A program made the translations under genes and the position numbers. A stretch of DNA of 64,000 nucleotides. Origin: Doris montereyensis (lineage: Eukaryota; Mollusca; Gastropoda; Nudibranchia; Dorididae). The stretch covers positions 192,501 through 256,500 of the forward strand of contig JAXRKP010000464.1 in assembly GCA_037039925.1 (NCBI GenBank), read 5' to 3'. Positions 38,191 to 51,775 of the stretch are shown here, piece by piece; the stretch's first letter is position 1; the number at the start of each line of letters is the position of its first letter. The notes beneath the pieces were generated by a model that was not told the origin of the DNA, made no database searches, and saw nothing but the letters and a program-made list of their open reading frames with translations.

Positions 38191-39478
38191 CTGTAGAAAG
38201 ATCAACAAAGTATCTATGAATAAAAATATAAGGATCATAAAATTTGTGATCACATAAACACTACCCTTAAGTAGTGCATGTAACTGTAAATAATATGTAG
38301 CCTTTCATTTTCATTGGATACAATCAGGTTATACACAATATAGAGTATGTTTCATGAAAAACAGAACCTTTATAAACATTAATAACCTCTGAAAAACGCG
38401 ACCAATAGCCATAATTTAAAAATAGTTTATAAATATCAGTTTTGTTTGATATAATTTCCAGAACAATGAAAGTATTTGAAAGTATTGAAAGTCACTCAAT
38501 TAGTATAAAGTAAATTTTTCACCCAGCATCATTTCTGTAAAAAAAAAAATTTGAACCGACAAGCGATAAACACGTTTTCAATAAAACCATCAAAAAAGAA
38601 GACATTGCTGAGGAAGGCGATGATCAACTCATCTCCCAAGTAAGTGGATCATTTTAATTGACTTGTTACACAATTGATAGGTGAGTCTTAAAATCAATTT
38701 CATAAAGAGACAACTAGATCTACATGATCTTACTGATTTATACTATGAAATTTAATGTAGATCATCTATTGTTATCAAAACATATGTTCAGCTTTCTCAC
38801 TTTCTGCTGAACTTTATGAAATAAATAATTTCTCCCCCAAAGGGGATATTGATATCTCCGTGGTTGCAAAACACTGCTATAGACTCTAAATCTCGAACAA
38901 CTAGATATAAATATCCAGATCTAACTGTCATCTGATAAAATTTTAATTTGAGAGATATCAGATCTAGATCTCATGATCTTCTACGACTCAGACTGGACCT
39001 ACCCTAAAAACAGTTAACAAGAGTTAAACTTGTTGGCAAATAAGTGAAGGTTCACACACCATATAGACATATATCTAAATCTATGTGAAGATCTACAAAG
39101 AGACTGATCGACGGGCGACAGTCAGATTTCTACATTGATGATTGATAACATTGCAGCATTAATTTGCGTCATGCCGGCGTGAGAAGAGAAAGTGAAAGTA
39201 GATCTGGATGAACGCGGAAATGGTTGTCATCGATAACTCTCCGGACTGTATCAACTACAACACTGACTGTCTCCTAGAATCTAAACCAAATACCCCAACT
39301 GGGTTGTTTGTTTGTACATGACATGTATCACCAATAATGATGAAATAATAATGTAGATTATACAAAACATAATGCTGGAAGTTCTGATGATATAATTATT
39401 TAAACCTGTATCCATGTGTCGCAATTCAATAATACAAAATCTTATAGCCTCTAGACTATATCTAACAAAATAAATAAA
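38191..39478. promoter_or_regulatory. Intergenic interval between divergent RPP14 and CDC123; candidate bidirectional promoter region
   Basis: The two genes are transcribed away from each other, and about 1.3 kb separates the most upstream coding exon seen for RPP14 from the CDC123 start codon. No ORF, SINE or long microsatellite is present, unlike the flanking DNA. The sequence is AT-rich with many TCTAGATCT-like motifs and no CpG-rich block or clear TATA/Inr arrangement. A 5' non-coding RPP14 exon may also lie here, because an acceptor (CTACAG) directly precedes the tentative first coding exon. Confidence 0.4.
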
Positions 39479-42400
39479 ATGAAAGTAGAGGAAATTTTGG
39501 CGTGTTCTTTTTCTGCATGGTATGACGAATTTCGGAACATAACAGACGAAAGGTTAGTAGAAAGCTATATTATAGTATATACTTAAATATATCTAGATCG
39601 AGATCTCCTATACATCTTCTGTTTACACATAAGATCTACATTTAGCCAAATAGTGTTAACTATCATATCTAAGTATTTTATTGAGTACTAATCTATTCTA
39701 TCTAAGGACTTTTACTGTTTTACTTTTTAGAAAATAGACTTTCTCTGTTTGGCATGGCGTGGGTTGATCAGCGTAATTGGTCAAAATAGCTGGGCATTCC
39801 CAATATCCATCCTTGAGTGCACTGCATTGCAGTTATATGGGACCCATCACTAACGCTTTGTCTCGCTGGAAGGCCGGGAGTGAAGCAAAATGTCGGGACC
39901 CGTCATTAGCGTAGGTGTGCTGAAAGTGATCAGCGGCATACAAATACACGAGACACGCCGGATAAGGGTTAAATTATAATAAAATTAAGCCAATGTTTAA
40001 TATTATATCACAAATCTAGGGTCGGACGTAAGCGTTTTCACCGCAAGTGAACCTTTATTTATATTAAATTCTGGAAATAGATGAAAGAAGGAAAAAAAGA
40101 AAAATACTCAAAAGCATAGGCCTATAGAAAGAGATTGTTATATCACAATTTCTGAAGGCTAACTCCCTACCCAAACAGTAACAACCTCACTCCCCCTCGT
40201 CCAATGTCGCATATATGCGCTCATGTGTTTTTATTCTGTGGGACATCGAAGCATGCTTCCATTCCTAATTTTCGCGGTACACTTCATTGTTGATATTATT
40301 ATTAGAAACATAGTTATAATAGTATAAAGCGTAAAAATGGAAGGATTTCTGTATTCAAGCACAACATCCAAGGAGGGAGGCTAAAGACAAATCGAATAGA
40401 TCTATCACAATTCCTACAGGCACTAAACCTCCCCCCCCCCCATCATACATGCCCTCCCCCTCTCATACCCCCACCCCCTCTCCCTTTCCTTTTCTCATAC
40501 ACATACTGTGGAGTCGGCGTTGAGCTGCCAGATATGGGATCATGAAGTCCGGATTTGAATCCTAGCAAAAGCTAAATCTGACGCTGTGTTCCGTGGGAAA
40601 GACACTAAACATGCATTTTCCCTACTTAACCCAGACACAAATGGATGCAAACATTAGCTTGAGAGGAAAAACCTGCATCAGGCCTGTCTTGTCCAGGAGG
40701 TGATTTTTATCACCTCTGTTCTGCCTCACGCTTTAGAAAACAGAATGAGCTCCAGCTCTATGGGCCATAAAGACCTTGAAGGAATTTTAACTTTCCTTTT
40801 CCTTTTTTTTTGTTAAACACACATAATACTATGTACACAGAAAAAACCCAACAAAATTCAGCCACTACCCTGAGATACTTATTTTGTGTCATTATGCTCT
40901 ATATACATGGATGGTTTAGAAGTAAATCATGAGTTTTAAATTACACAACCTCATGAGATATTACACTAGAAAAGTTAGCTTTGAGACCTAGAGCTCCCTT
41001 TCTTGTTATTACATGATGAGAACAGTTTTGTTATAAATGTCATGAATGATAAACAAATCTTTTTCTTTTTCAACATTTCAGCATTATAATTCCTCTTCCG
41101 CCACATTTCATAGACTATCTTCACACGGATGGTGTCGTCTTGCCTGAAAGGTTTTATCTTTTCTTTATTTTTTTTACATGTATGTACACTGGAACCTCTC
41201 TAATCCGGAACCCAGGGAATGGAGAAACCCGGTCAATGAGAAAGAAATCACAAGAAACAGAATTTTTCTATACATTTTACCTCTCTAAACGGGAGAGGTC
41301 CCCGGCCAATCGGGACACTTTTCACGATGATGATAATATAGACACACCAGACATCCATTACGAAGGTGTGAAATCAGGCCTTGCTCATCAACTTAACAGT
41401 GCAATATGGTGTTGAAATGGGGTGGCGCTTAGAAAGCAGGCATGCACTGTCATAGCCTTTCATTGCCCTCTTAACCTGTCAATCATAAGGGTGGACACAA
41501 GAGGAGATTTTAAATGATCCACCATGCATTCTTGATTACGCGTCTTATCTATCTACCGTACAATGAAACTTGACTGTAAATGACACCACTGATGAATGTC
41601 ATGGTTGTTTTAATCAACTGGTCCTGTGGCTACAATAAATTGTATGAGAGATGAAGAAAAAGAGAGAGAACCAGAATCTTCAAGTCCTAGGCAATCGGGA
41701 AACCCGGCTAATCAGAGCAATTGTATGATCCACCAAGGTTTCCCAATTAGAGAGGCTCCACTGTATTTCAAAGGTGAAGAGAGACAAATAACATGCTATC
41801 AGTATAAACTCCCTGTATAATATAATGGACTTTATTAGTTTACCCACACCCTAGAAAGAGATTTCACCATCGAGTATTATTTTGTTACACATTAATTCAC
41901 TTAGTTTTTACTTTTTGTTTAAAAATTTAATTTGATCTTTAAAAAAGAGCAATAACTTGACCAATAAGAGAACATTAAGTTATATTTTTTTTTTTTTATT
42001 TTTTATTTTAGTTCAACCCATGGACTTCAAAATAAGGCTTCAAATCTAGCCATGGACGGTGATGAAGATGACCCAGAAATACGAGATGATGAGCTGATGA
42101 AAATGTATGAGGTGGGTTTTGTCAAGCTATAGGGCTTATAGTAAAGCCAAGGAGCAGAGAAAGAAGTTTTAAGTTGTAAAGAAATTCAAGGTCTCTTTTT
42201 GAAGGGGTCATTTAAACATTAAATTAGTCACAGACATGGACAAAGTGATTTATTATGAATGTAATATCCTTTACATCAAGGACCAGCCATCATGCTTAAT
42301 CTTGAGAGAATATAAAATAAGTCAGATGTGTCAGTTTTACTTAGTCTTAATTGTAGAAATCTCAAACTTTTTAATTGTAACTATACACACAAGTTTCATA

Positions 42401-45400
42401 GTCTCAAACTTGATAATTGATTCATTTCTGTTTTAATTATGTGGTTTTCTGTGGTTGTACATATAATATTTTCCACCTTTATAAAATTTGGCACTATATC
42501 CTCTTTAAGATCAGCTACAGTAGACAGTGTGATGATTCATGGCACCTGGTCAATAATGTTGTCTTCATTCAAAAGACTTCATAGTGAATCAGGGTGTTCA
42601 TGTTTAATAAAACCGTTTCAATAAAAGTAAAATGCTGAGAGTTATTAAATATTTTGCCACTGTTATTTGGTCTTATTTTAGCACTTAGTGGATAAAAAGT
42701 TAAATCATGAAGCTTGAAAGTTTGTTCTTCTTTTCACTGCTTGATTTATGTCTTTTAAAGGTTACAACGAATGCTTGGATAAGCTGTAAAAGAATGTGGA
42801 AATTGTGTACATATAAGAATAAGAATAATTTGATCATCTCGAAATTTTGCAATAGCTGATGGGTTTTTTTCACAGTCTAACACTTTTTTTCTATTCTCTT
42901 GTTTGTTTTTTTTTCATCTTTTCTTTCTATTTGTCTTTAATTTCTTGTTTGTATTTTAATTTTTAATCATGTTTTCAATGTCAGGCTGACTGGTCAACTC
43001 CTGGGGTGGAGCTGATGCAAGTAGCCAGGTAATAATTTTCTTGTTTCCTTATTTGTAGGGTTTTTGTTTGTTTTATCTTGTTTTTTTTGTTTTGAGTTGA
43101 TTTTTAAAAAAAATATTTGTGTTTCTGTGCTCTTCTTTTTTTCATTATTTGTTTGCTTTGTTTTTGTTTTCTCATTCTTTGTTCGTTTAATCAATAAAAT
43201 GATAAAGATGTTTTTGCCCTTTGTACAGCAGAGACCTTTAACAGGTTTGAAATTTTGATGTTTTATTAACTTTTAAGTGACATTTGTAAATACAAGACTA
43301 ACTTTTTTGTATGGAAGAAATCTATCATGATGATATATTGTCATATTGGAGGTGTTGTATTGAAACTGTAGTGTTATGAGTTTGTAGTCATGACTACACT
43401 GTTTCAAAACCTATGGCTGGTCCAGGTGTTTTTCACAACGTTGTACTTTAGGAAAAGGTATTTCACTCTGCTTTCCTCAAGTAACTCAGGTGTGAATGAG
43501 TACCCATCTATAGGTAGTGAAAGATATTGCCAGAGTGTTAATACAAAACACCTAACAGCCTGCTGCACTGTATGCTCCCTCAGGGAGTTGAGATAGCCTT
43601 TGAATGAAATGGCCTGCTGCTGGGGATGAATGATGTACAGCTGGTGAGCTTGCACTTGTGCGGTGATACATACTATAAATCCATCTTTATCTTTTGATCA
43701 TATGATGATGAACATAACCAAAAATCTGTTACTGACTTTTTTTTTCTTTTTACTTTTTAACATTGTACATCTTTTTTAATTTCACATTTTTATGACATAT
43801 CTATAATTTTCTAAGTAGTTGCACATATTGTTGTCATTGTTTCTATTTTATTTTTATCCAGGCGCCCAGAATTTAACACATTCGATACCCAAGTCAAAGA
43901 AGCTATTAAGAGTCTTGGTGGCAAAGTGTTTCCAAAGTTGAACTGGAGTTGTCCAAAGGTGACGTTGCTACATGTTTTTTATTTCTGATTTTCAGCATCG
44001 GTTTAGATATTTGACACATGAGTTCCATAACTTTGAAACACTATGAGTAGTATATTTTACCATAAATTTAAGCTGTAAACATGCCTGCCTGTCTGGCCGC
44101 ATTGAAACTTTTGCTTCCACAAAATCATATCTTTTTAACTTGAAATTATGATTTGAAATTTGGTTTGGGTTTTTTTTCAATGAAAGGAATGAGCATACAG
44201 ACTTAATAAGAATACTCTGAGGTTCGCTATGTTTCCGTGTCATATTTTGGAGATATTGTAGAGCCACAAGACCGTATCTTAACATTTGTGAAAATGTGAG
44301 CCATTGAGTTTGATATGGTTGTGACCTGTCAATGATAAATATATCGAATGTCACAAATTTCGAATACAGTTTATTTTGATTACATTTTTTTTTCTCTTTC
44401 TGTAACCCCTGCTATTACTTAAAGCTAATTTTCTCTCCATATTTCCCCTGCATCTCAGAGTTAAAAGACATAATCTTGTGCGTTTTTTAAATTTTATTTA
44501 TGTTCTCTTTTTCCTAAGGATGCATCGTGGATATCATTTGATAAAACATTGATGTGTACTTGCCCTTGTGACGTTTACCTTCTACTGAAAAGCTCTCAGT
44601 TTGTTGCCCATGATCTTGACATGCCGTGAGTATTTTCTCTGTTCATTAAACTGAAAATTATATATATTTATGTCCTTGTCACTTTATCCTTTCCCCAATC
44701 ATTTTGGTGAAAGAAAAATGTAAAAGCATTAAGCAAGGCGTTAATTTTCTCTAATATACGTTTTGCATGAGATTGAAGGAATGTTTCGTTAATCATGCCA
44801 GTCAGTTTGTGCCTCGTTAAGTAAAGTTTGTGATATGAAAAGGATAAGACACTTATAGCAATGAATTTTGCATTAACCCTTTGAACCCTGACCTTCTGAG
44901 TCTAAAACATTCCATCCTCAGAGCTCCTGAGCAAATTTTACCCAAATTTTACCCTTTCAAAACAATCAAAGTCAATGCCCTCTGCATGCAGACATATTCA
45001 AAGAATCACTGTCAACAGTTATGAGATAGAACATTTCTCATCAGGCAATAAATATAACTCTTGAGCACCAATGTTCAAATGTATGATATCCTGACAGCTA
45101 AATTGGCCTCTAGGTATATCATCGCATAAGATTGTGACTGCTATATGGGTTAAAACACAATGAATTGAAAAGTAAAATGAAGCATTTCTTAGCAGAAGGC
45201 TTTGAGTGTAGTGTGTGCTTCTGGTAGGGCCTACTTCTTTCATTTTACTTTCACCCTTTTATTCATCTTGTCATCTTGCTGTTTCCTCTTAATTCACCCT
45301 GAGATCACTGCAAATGGTGAATGGGTAAATTCTAATGAAACACACAAACAAAAACAAACCGCTGCATCGGTCACTCGCTTTCAAAAAGTTTTAATCAACA

Positions 45401-48400
45401 CAAGATCTGCCACCTAGTAAATTTCTGCTTTGCCTTTCTTTTCATGCCTGAAAATGATACGAGCATGTATTGGTGTTTTAATGCACAATTATGTTTTACC
45501 TATGGTATACTTGGTAGTATTAATATCATGATTTACCTTTAATAGGGTCAACTGATTGGCCAGATCAATAGTAATAGTCCCTGTTTTATTCCATTTCATT
45601 CATTCATTCATTCATTCATTCATTCATTCATTCATTCATTCATTCATTCATTCATTCATTCATTCAATTTATTCACTTATTCTTTGTTCATTCATTCTTT
45701 TATTGATTGATTCATTCATTCATGCACCACCAATTCATTCCACAAATTTGTTACGGTTGTTTTTGTTTTAATAAAATTTTCTTTGTGTTTTGTCTCAAAC
45801 CACATTTAAAAGAGCTAGATACATTCTTCCTTTGAGAGTTGATGTTCTCCTTTACACTGTTTAATATTGCTTTCTTTCAGGTCTCATTCTGATTTTTAGG
45901 AAGGAAGGGTAGCACTAGTTGTAGGTCTGTATTATGAGTAGAATCGTTCAAGAAAACTTTTGTCAGATAAATGTTAATATTTGAAAAGTTTGTTTTTTCG
46001 TCAACGCCCTACCCAATATGTAAAGGCTAAAACATCTCTTATTTGTTTTACTCTGAATCCAGATTTTCTGGCTGTGATGAAGTCAGTAAGGATCAAGCCA
46101 CTTCAGCCCTTTCGTACAATTTAGTTTTACGACAGTGGCACCCACCACATCCGGCATCTGAGTTTCGTTGTTTTGTCAAAGAAAAGAAAATTGTAGGTAA
46201 GACCTTTACATTAGAGATCATGGTTGGCATGGAAGCAAGAAGACTTTATTTGAATTTAATCTTTAATTAGTTTGGAATTTTGGAGTTGAAAATGTTCTCA
46301 AAGCTGGAGTTCTGATTTATGACCTCATTTGGCAATAGTTTCTAAATAGTGGACATTTATTTTTTAAAGGAAATTTCTGATGACCTTGTTGGATGTACAC
46401 TCTTGTTGAGTCCACAAGCTCATGGAATACTAAGGCACAACTAATTTTTTAAAAGTGCTTATAGTCTAAAGGATGCAAATAAGCCTGAACATTTTTCTCC
46501 ATTTCATGAAGAATTAAAAGATCCTTGAAAGCTTTAGGGCTGACAGTTGATTACTTCCAAAACATAGTTTGTATCCTTTGCACCGGGACAGAATGGGAGC
46601 TACATGTTAAGTGCTACCCCAATGATACATTAGGCTGCGCTAAATAGGATTTAAACCTGTTACCTTTGTCTTCAGTCTAGCAGTCAACTACTGGATCACA
46701 GATACCATGAAGAATGAATAAATCGATTTCTATTTGAAAACAAATATTATCTTTTATAGTCCAAGAATGCCTCACTCAGTGGTACATCACTGATAGAGTA
46801 GGTTTTAAAATAGTCTATATTTACACTTTAACCCTTTGAGACCTAAGGCCCTATATTTATTGCCCTATATACCTGGCCTCCTGAGCGAAAATTACAAAAA
46901 ACGAACAGAGGTTAGTAAAACACTCATAGCATGCAAACAACTTGTTAGAAACTGATGAAATTTCAACATAATATACTCAAAGGGTCTACCTGAAGTCTAG
47001 CGCAGAATTTCACCTTTGTGTACCAATTTGGCCAGCAGGTGGATCATTTGATGCACAGATACTTCTTGCAAAGTGAGCAGCAAATTGTGCTTTTGACCTT
47101 CTTGCAGGGGTTATCCTTATAATCCACTCCAGGTTCTGTCTCTTGTACCTGGTATGTTTATCCATGCAGACAGCACAGAGATGATATGTGGAGGCATTTC
47201 CGGGTAGTGCTGCCCAGGTGTCAGGTGCACAGGGCAGGAGCATTGTGAAGATTCGCAATTGCAGTCATGCGATAATTTCCAATAAGTGAAAGGCAAAGTT
47301 GTTGGATGAATCTGGTGAAATGCAGCTGTTTCTTTGCTCCTGCCTGGAGTTGTACCTTGTAGACGACATAAGAATTGTAGCAGGCCCACATGAAGCACTT
47401 GATGAAGAGGTGTCTCTCGGTAGTGCCTACAGCTGCGTTGGAGTCGGGTCATCTAGTCATTTTTATCACAACCCCCATGTACAATTTATAATCCTTGACC
47501 AGCTGAAGCATTTCAATTTCCAGCAGTGTGCCATCCTTATTCCTTCTATTGGCTATGACAACTTGCTGTGGGTCATGATAATTTGAAATGAAGGCGATTG
47601 GTTTCTGGTGTTGCCATACCAAGCATGACATGCTTTCACTGCAGAGATAACGGCTTTCTCCTCGTTTCAATTTCTTGACCTTTTTCAGGGATGCTGGAAA
47701 CAGCTTGCAGTTGGTTTGGATTGTTCGAACAACTCTAGTTCTCAGTTTATTCAAGGCATATTGAGAAAGATACACAGTATTATAATATCTGTCCATTACC
47801 AACACATGCGCCTTTCCTCCAGCTCACATGATGTCAGAAGACGCACCACTGTGTTACCCACTATGCCTAAATTTCTCTCAATGACCTGAGCAGCATCTGT
47901 GTATATCTCTGCATTGAGAATATATCCTGTCTCCACTTCACACAATAAAAAAGCTTTGATGCCCCATTTCATAGGCTTGTCTTTTATGTATTGCTTTATT
48001 GCGAGGTGATTTTTTGTTGAGATCATCCCCTCGTCGAGACTCCAAGTGTTTTTGGGGATTGCAGTAGTGACGGAACTTTACCAGCAAATCTTCAAGCATT
48101 GGCCTCACCTTATACACTTTGTCTGTTTTATCTACATTCTCATCTTCCTCATATACAACGTGTAAGAACGTTCAGATAGCAAGAAAGCGATCTCTTACCA
48201 TGACGCTGCGAAAACCGGGCGTAAATCCGATAAAGTCAGCACCATCGTTTGTCCAGTAGTCGCGATAATTTGGCTTTATACGCATGTATTCCATGTAGAT
48301 CCTAAGACCTATAAATGCCTTCATTTCTCAACAGTTACATCTTTGAATGATTTTGCATGATAACAAGTGGGTTTGTCTCTACGTGTTTGTTGGGCATGCA

Positions 48401-51400
48401 GATTTGTCTCCTGTGTCACATTGTCTCAAAATTTATTGTCCGCAAACAAGGCAAGAAAGTCTATGGGTTCACTATCAGCTGTGAAAGAGTCTGGCATGTT
48501 CATTGGACCTCTATCATTCTCAACAAAATCTAGATCTACATTTGACTGTGTAAACTGGGTGGTCCACTCTGTTTCCATCTTTACCCTAGTACTAGATCTA
48601 CGTTTGGCTGTGTAAACTGGGTGGTCCACTCCCCATCTACCCTAGTACTAGTTTGGCTGTGTAAACTGGATGGTCCACTCTGTTTCCATCTCTACCCTAG
48701 TACTAGATCTACATTTGGCTGTGTAAACTTGGTCCACTCTGTGTAAATCTACGTTTGGCTGTGTAAACTGGGTGGTCCACTCTGTTTCCATCTCTACCCT
48801 AGTACTAGATCTACGTTTGGCTGTGTAAACTGGGTGGTCCACTCTGTTTCCATCTCTACCTAGTACTAGATCTAGATCTAGTATCACCCCCATCACCTGT
48901 TTGGGTGACACAACCCATTTGAGTCACACGCCCCCTTTTCCCCATTGGCTTAACATTACTAACAGTATCACTGTTGTCACCAAACGAAAGCTCACTTTCA
49001 CTACTTTCACTGTCACTAGAGAACTATCACTACTTGACTCATAGATATCACAGTCAATGTCTTCTGCATCCGAAACATTGAACGAATCGATCGCCTGTTG
49101 TGTGGTAAGCAGTCCAGATCTAGCCCTTTTACCAGTCGAAGTAGAGGGTTTGTCGAGTGCTCGCTTCATTTTCAATAATTTTCATTAATTTCACATGAAA
49201 AAACACCATTTCAACTAAGTCTTCCATCTTACTGTTTCCCCTTCTGGTAGCTCCTACTTTTTCCTTTTACTCTTTCGCTTTGCTTTTATCTTGCTGTTTC
49301 CTCTTAATTCACCCTGAGATCACCACAATGGTGGACTGGGTAAGTTCTCAATTGAACAAACCAACAAACACATCCTCTTCATTATAATGGGACATGGGTC
49401 ATTCAAGTTTCAAGAGAGCCCTTGAAACGGCAGCAAAGTCACTTACGACCTCAGCTGGCTTCGGGGTCAGTCTCCTCTTCAATGTCCCTGAGATCACACG
49501 GCACATGGTGGATGGGGTAAATTGCATTGTTTTATTTATTTTATTTCCAACCAACAGTGGGCTTATAAGGCAATAGAGAATGTTAATTGTTTCCTACTTT
49601 AGAAATTGTCTCCTGTTTTTACTTTTTATTTCTGCACAAGTACATTTAATATGCTGTATGTTTTGTTTCATTGTCAAATTTAATTTTTTTCCTCTTCCTT
49701 AGGCATGTGTCAGAGGAATGCTGAGAAGTATTATGAGAGCATTGGACAAGAAAAAGACCAAGTTATCAAAGAAATTTTGGAATTTTTCTCAAAGAAGATA
49801 GTTGACAACTTTCCCCTTCGTAACTGTATGTAAGAAATAGTTTTAGTAGAATTACATTATTCTTAAATAATCTAAAGAATTTTTGTTTATTTTGTTATCT
49901 CTAACAAACGATGTATTGAAAAAGAAGTGGGTACAAAATAGTATTACGGCTTTGATAATCAACAATTGTTTTAGATTAACAAGGATATTTACGGTGCACA
50001 CATTTGAATGAAACAAGTATTTTACAATTACAATGACTTCTGAGGTCATTGTTTATACCTTATGCTTTGATGATAGTCAATTAATGCAAATAGACAATAC
50101 ATGACTTGGGTAATTGAGTCTGTTATATTTTGAAAAATGAAGGTTGTGAATGATCAAGATTTCTGTGTTGAACAATTTTATTTTTTTATTTTTGTTTAGT
50201 CATTTTGAAGCAAGAATTTCAATGAGAGGGAGGGGGGATTTCTTTTCAGTTTTTAAAAAGAGACGGAGAGGGGGTAAAACTTATTTTCTTTTTACTTCTG
50301 TATTATGATAAGATAGGGGAAGGGATGACATTGTTTTCGGGTTTTTTTTCAGTTTTTACATGTTTTTAATGTTTGTTTGCTTTTTTTTTTTTTTTAAGAC
50401 TTTTGTTTGTTTGATTGTTTGTATTTTTCTTTCGCTTTCACCTTTGTTCTTTTTTTGTTGTGGGTTGGGTTTTTTTGGGGTTTTTTTTTTTTCTGTGTCA
50501 GCTGATTTTTTATGTTACCATTTATTTTATTATTTTTAATTGTCATTTTCTAATCTTATCTGAACCAGTTACACATTTTGAAAAATAATTATTCTTATGT
50601 AAGACAAAAAAACAATTTTGAGAGTTTAGAAACGGCAACATGTTTTTTTCTTCCTCAGATGTTATTGATTTGATCAGAGTAAGAAAAGTAAGTCACAAAA
50701 CATGTGATATGTAAAGTTCTAGATGCAAATCTTATAGGAGTGTATGTATGTTTTTGTTAAGTGAGGGAAGAGAGACAGAGAGAGAGATAGTTTTTTGTTT
50801 GTTTCTTTGAATTTACCCTGTCCACCATGGCGGTGATCTTAGGGTGAAAAGAGAGAGAGACAGAGGGAGGGAGGGGAGATACACATTCACAGACATGCAT
50901 ACAAACAAAGAGAGAGACCGAGAGAAATATAGGTAGTTGAATAAAAGAAAATTGGATAAATGCACCCAGGACCACCATAATTTGCATGAAGATTTAAAAT
51001 AGCCTGCTTTATGTTCTTATCATATTAATTTTTGGATAAAGACAGTATGTGGAGTCATTGAAAAAAGATTGGTATGCCTGTGATCAAGGACAATTCATTG
51101 ATTTCCTGTCATTACGATAAAAAGGCTTGCGTTACCTTGGTATCAAGTACCGACTCAATCTAATAATTGTACTTGATATTTATTACCCATACATAATACA
51201 GTAGTATCAGAGTTCAAGAGACCCAGCTTTATCATAAATCATAATCCATTACAGTAGTCTCCGCCAAAATGCATGGTCCATGAGTGACAAAAAAATTGTG
51301 CATTTCAGCAAAGGTGCATTTTAACTGAGTCAAGGGCCATCACATGTAGTGCCATTCTTGTTTGGGCATAAACTCTTTTGTTTTGTTAGTTGTTTGTTAT

Positions 51401-51735
51401 CATTTGGGTTGTGTTTGTTGCTTCTTGGTTTGATGATAAGACCCAATTATGTGTATGTATATATGTGTGTATGTATGTATGAGTGTGTGTATGTAAGTAT
51501 GTGTGTATGTATGTATGTACATGTATTTAAATTTCCCTAATAGCTTTATATTCCATACAATTTTAACTTATGGAACCTTTCATGAAATAATTTTACTTTG
51601 AATCTTAGTGATTTATTAGTTATATACAAACTATATTATATTTCTACACCTTATAATATACACTTGGATTTTAACTACTGATGTGATCAAAATGATGTGC
51701 CAATGAAGGACAATCAAGTTTATTATTATTATTAA

Positions 51736-51775
<40 letters not shown>

